DNA from: Reticulitermes speratus
Taxonomy: Eukaryota; Arthropoda; Insecta; Blattodea; Rhinotermitidae
DNA: 64,000 nt
Direction: 5' to 3'
Assembly (NCBI GenBank): GCA_021186555.1
Contig: JAJKFL010000042.1
Span: forward strand, 21,761,521-21,825,520
In this document: positions 62,715 through 64,000 of the stretch, piece by piece
How positions within the stretch are numbered: the first letter of the stretch is position 1
How the letters are laid out: the number at the start of each line of letters is the position of its first letter
Notes under the pieces: generated by a model
The model's input: only the letters and a program-made list of their open reading frames with translations
Told to the model about the DNA's origin: nothing
Database searches by the model: none
Program-made: the position numbers and the translations under genes

Positions 62715-64000
62715 CTACGTTCACTTTACATCCAATGTTACGTCTGCCATTATAACTAGTCCAATCTCTTTGTATACAAGTTACAATCACTTACAAAGTC
62801 AGAATTTGAAGTATATATAAAAAAAACACAGAATATAAAACAACCACAAACCTGAAGCCGAGAGCCATGGATAACTACCCCTACCCTCCTTCCTATACTG
62901 CCATGATGGAACCCCCCCCCTCCCATTGTGGAGTAGCTCCCAATTTGCAATTACAGGACTGGGTAAACGTCGTTTGATAAACCACCCTGTGTAGGCGGAA
63001 CTGGCACTTTAAAAAATGCCACAACGGGGTAAAGTATTTCAGATAGAAGATAAGATAGCTCCACTGGTATGCAGTGTTAAGAAATGGATGCTAAACATCC
63101 TAAGCATAGATAAACAGTATGGAAAACGTAACTGAAGATCTTCCAAGATACTGAAATTCAGTATGAATACTTACCTTGACATGTCTGAGGGACCTTCGAG
63201 CAGCCTTTGCTCTGTCCAAAGGCTCATGATGCGTTGATGAATTCTGACCCATTACTGTTGATTCAGGGACGTCAGAAGGTATTTATTGCACGAATCCAAG
63301 CGACCGGTGCTCCCCACTTCGGTAATTACTTTGAAGTAATAAAATACACTAGTCCGACACTTCAAAATTATGTCGCTTTCAAGCTAACTCACTTTTCTTC
63401 TTCTTTGTTATGAAAACACATTATCACAAACATCAACTCGTTATCACAGACTATACACTTTGAAATATTCACGGTCGGTATCAATAGCACTATAAAGATT
63501 CAAATGTACGTTGCACGGGCAGTCGCTCTGCTGTACTTACACACAACCGTTTGTTATAAACACTATTATTAAGAACATATCACTTGCGTACCACTTCCGA
63601 CACAACACCAAATATTTCAGTTTCTACACGTATTATTAAGAACACATCACTTGCGTAACACTACGCACTGAAACCAAACGTCTATTCCATTAGCAGCGCG
63701 GGCACTGGCAGAGACGAATCTAACACACAACTAAAACGTGCATGCCTGTTGATGAGTAACACCAATAACTTTCTGCGTAGAGTTACACAAGACCCCTTGC
63801 GAACAATTCGCAGTCAGACCTGAAGGTAGGAGAAGTGGAGTATTGGTATGCAAAACGATGAGCACTCAAGCTTCCTCTTACAGCCTGTTCTCTCGCGTTC
63901 AACCTCTACCTGAATGCTCTGCCGAGGCTCGTCCCCTCGCCGTTGCCAGCTTGTTCATACCTACCAGACCACTTACCACATTTCTATTCGCCTAACCTTA
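62715..64000. other. 1.3 kb without recognisable genes
   Basis: Contains an imperfect direct repeat: TATTAAGAACATATCACTTG (63566-63585) and TATTAAGAACACATCACTTG (63630-63649), a ~64-bp period and possibly the edge of a tandem array beyond. No coding motif. Confidence 0.45.

Noticed and set aside
1-64000. Retroviral, LTR-retrotransposon or Polinton remnants
   Set aside because: No capsid, protease, integrase or envelope-like peptide and no paired long direct repeats were seen; the reverse-transcriptase remnants are of non-LTR type.

Overview
This window looks like intergenic or intronic DNA from a large insect genome. The best guess is Blattodea (cockroach or termite). That rests on the repeat landscape: tRNA-headed SINEs with CTTTACC tails, non-LTR ends encoding an MRWAGHV-type C-terminus, and palindromes whose shadow reading frames resemble repeat-derived peptides I remember from cockroach and termite assemblies. 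The taxon is inference. No host protein gene, rRNA or bona fide tRNA gene could be supported. Most long open frames are accidental or are translations of tandem repeats.

Layout. 0-10 kb: SINE copies, a decayed but end-complete mariner (3826-5124), a PIF/Harbinger remnant (6865-7625) and four palindromes, two of them carrying hammerhead-ribozyme-like motifs. 10-20 kb: mostly featureless DNA, then a hAT MITE, a LINE 3' end, a 23-bp tandem array and a GC-rich MITE. 20-38 kb: a DDE transposase scrap, a 45-bp satellite whose units carry TGACGTCA and TATCGATA (25.5-26.5 kb), a SINE inserted at a hAT end with a perfect 16-bp target duplication, and a 34-unit 36/33-bp minisatellite (34.8-36.0 kb). 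38-50 kb: a 0.7-kb palindrome, a ~1.1-kb non-coding repeat (called RepX here) that recurs at 60 kb, MITEs, LINE ends, an AT-rich 0.7-kb palindrome and more SINEs. 52-54 kb: a MULE with long compound terminal repeats, a FLYWCH finger, a DDE fragment and 9-bp target duplications, itself interrupted by a hammerhead-bearing sequence. 57-60 kb: a mariner deletion derivative lying within a perfect 50-bp palindrome, and a two-gene Harbinger element interrupted by a SINE. 61-62 kb: a 5'-truncated RTE-like LINE with a perfect 11-bp duplication and an uninterrupted frame, probably the youngest insertion here.

The most interesting theme is a dispersed family of short units with the layout CTGANGA, stem II, GAAAC, ATGT, TA, then GGGG pairing with an upstream CCCC. 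This matches hammerhead ribozymes known from Penelope-like retroelements. The units occur singly and as head-to-head pairs forming large palindromes. No Penelope reverse transcriptase is present, so these would be non-autonomous or relict copies.

The genes do not work together in any pathway; the coding remnants are separate transposases and reverse-transcriptase ends. All identities come from reading the sequence without database searches.
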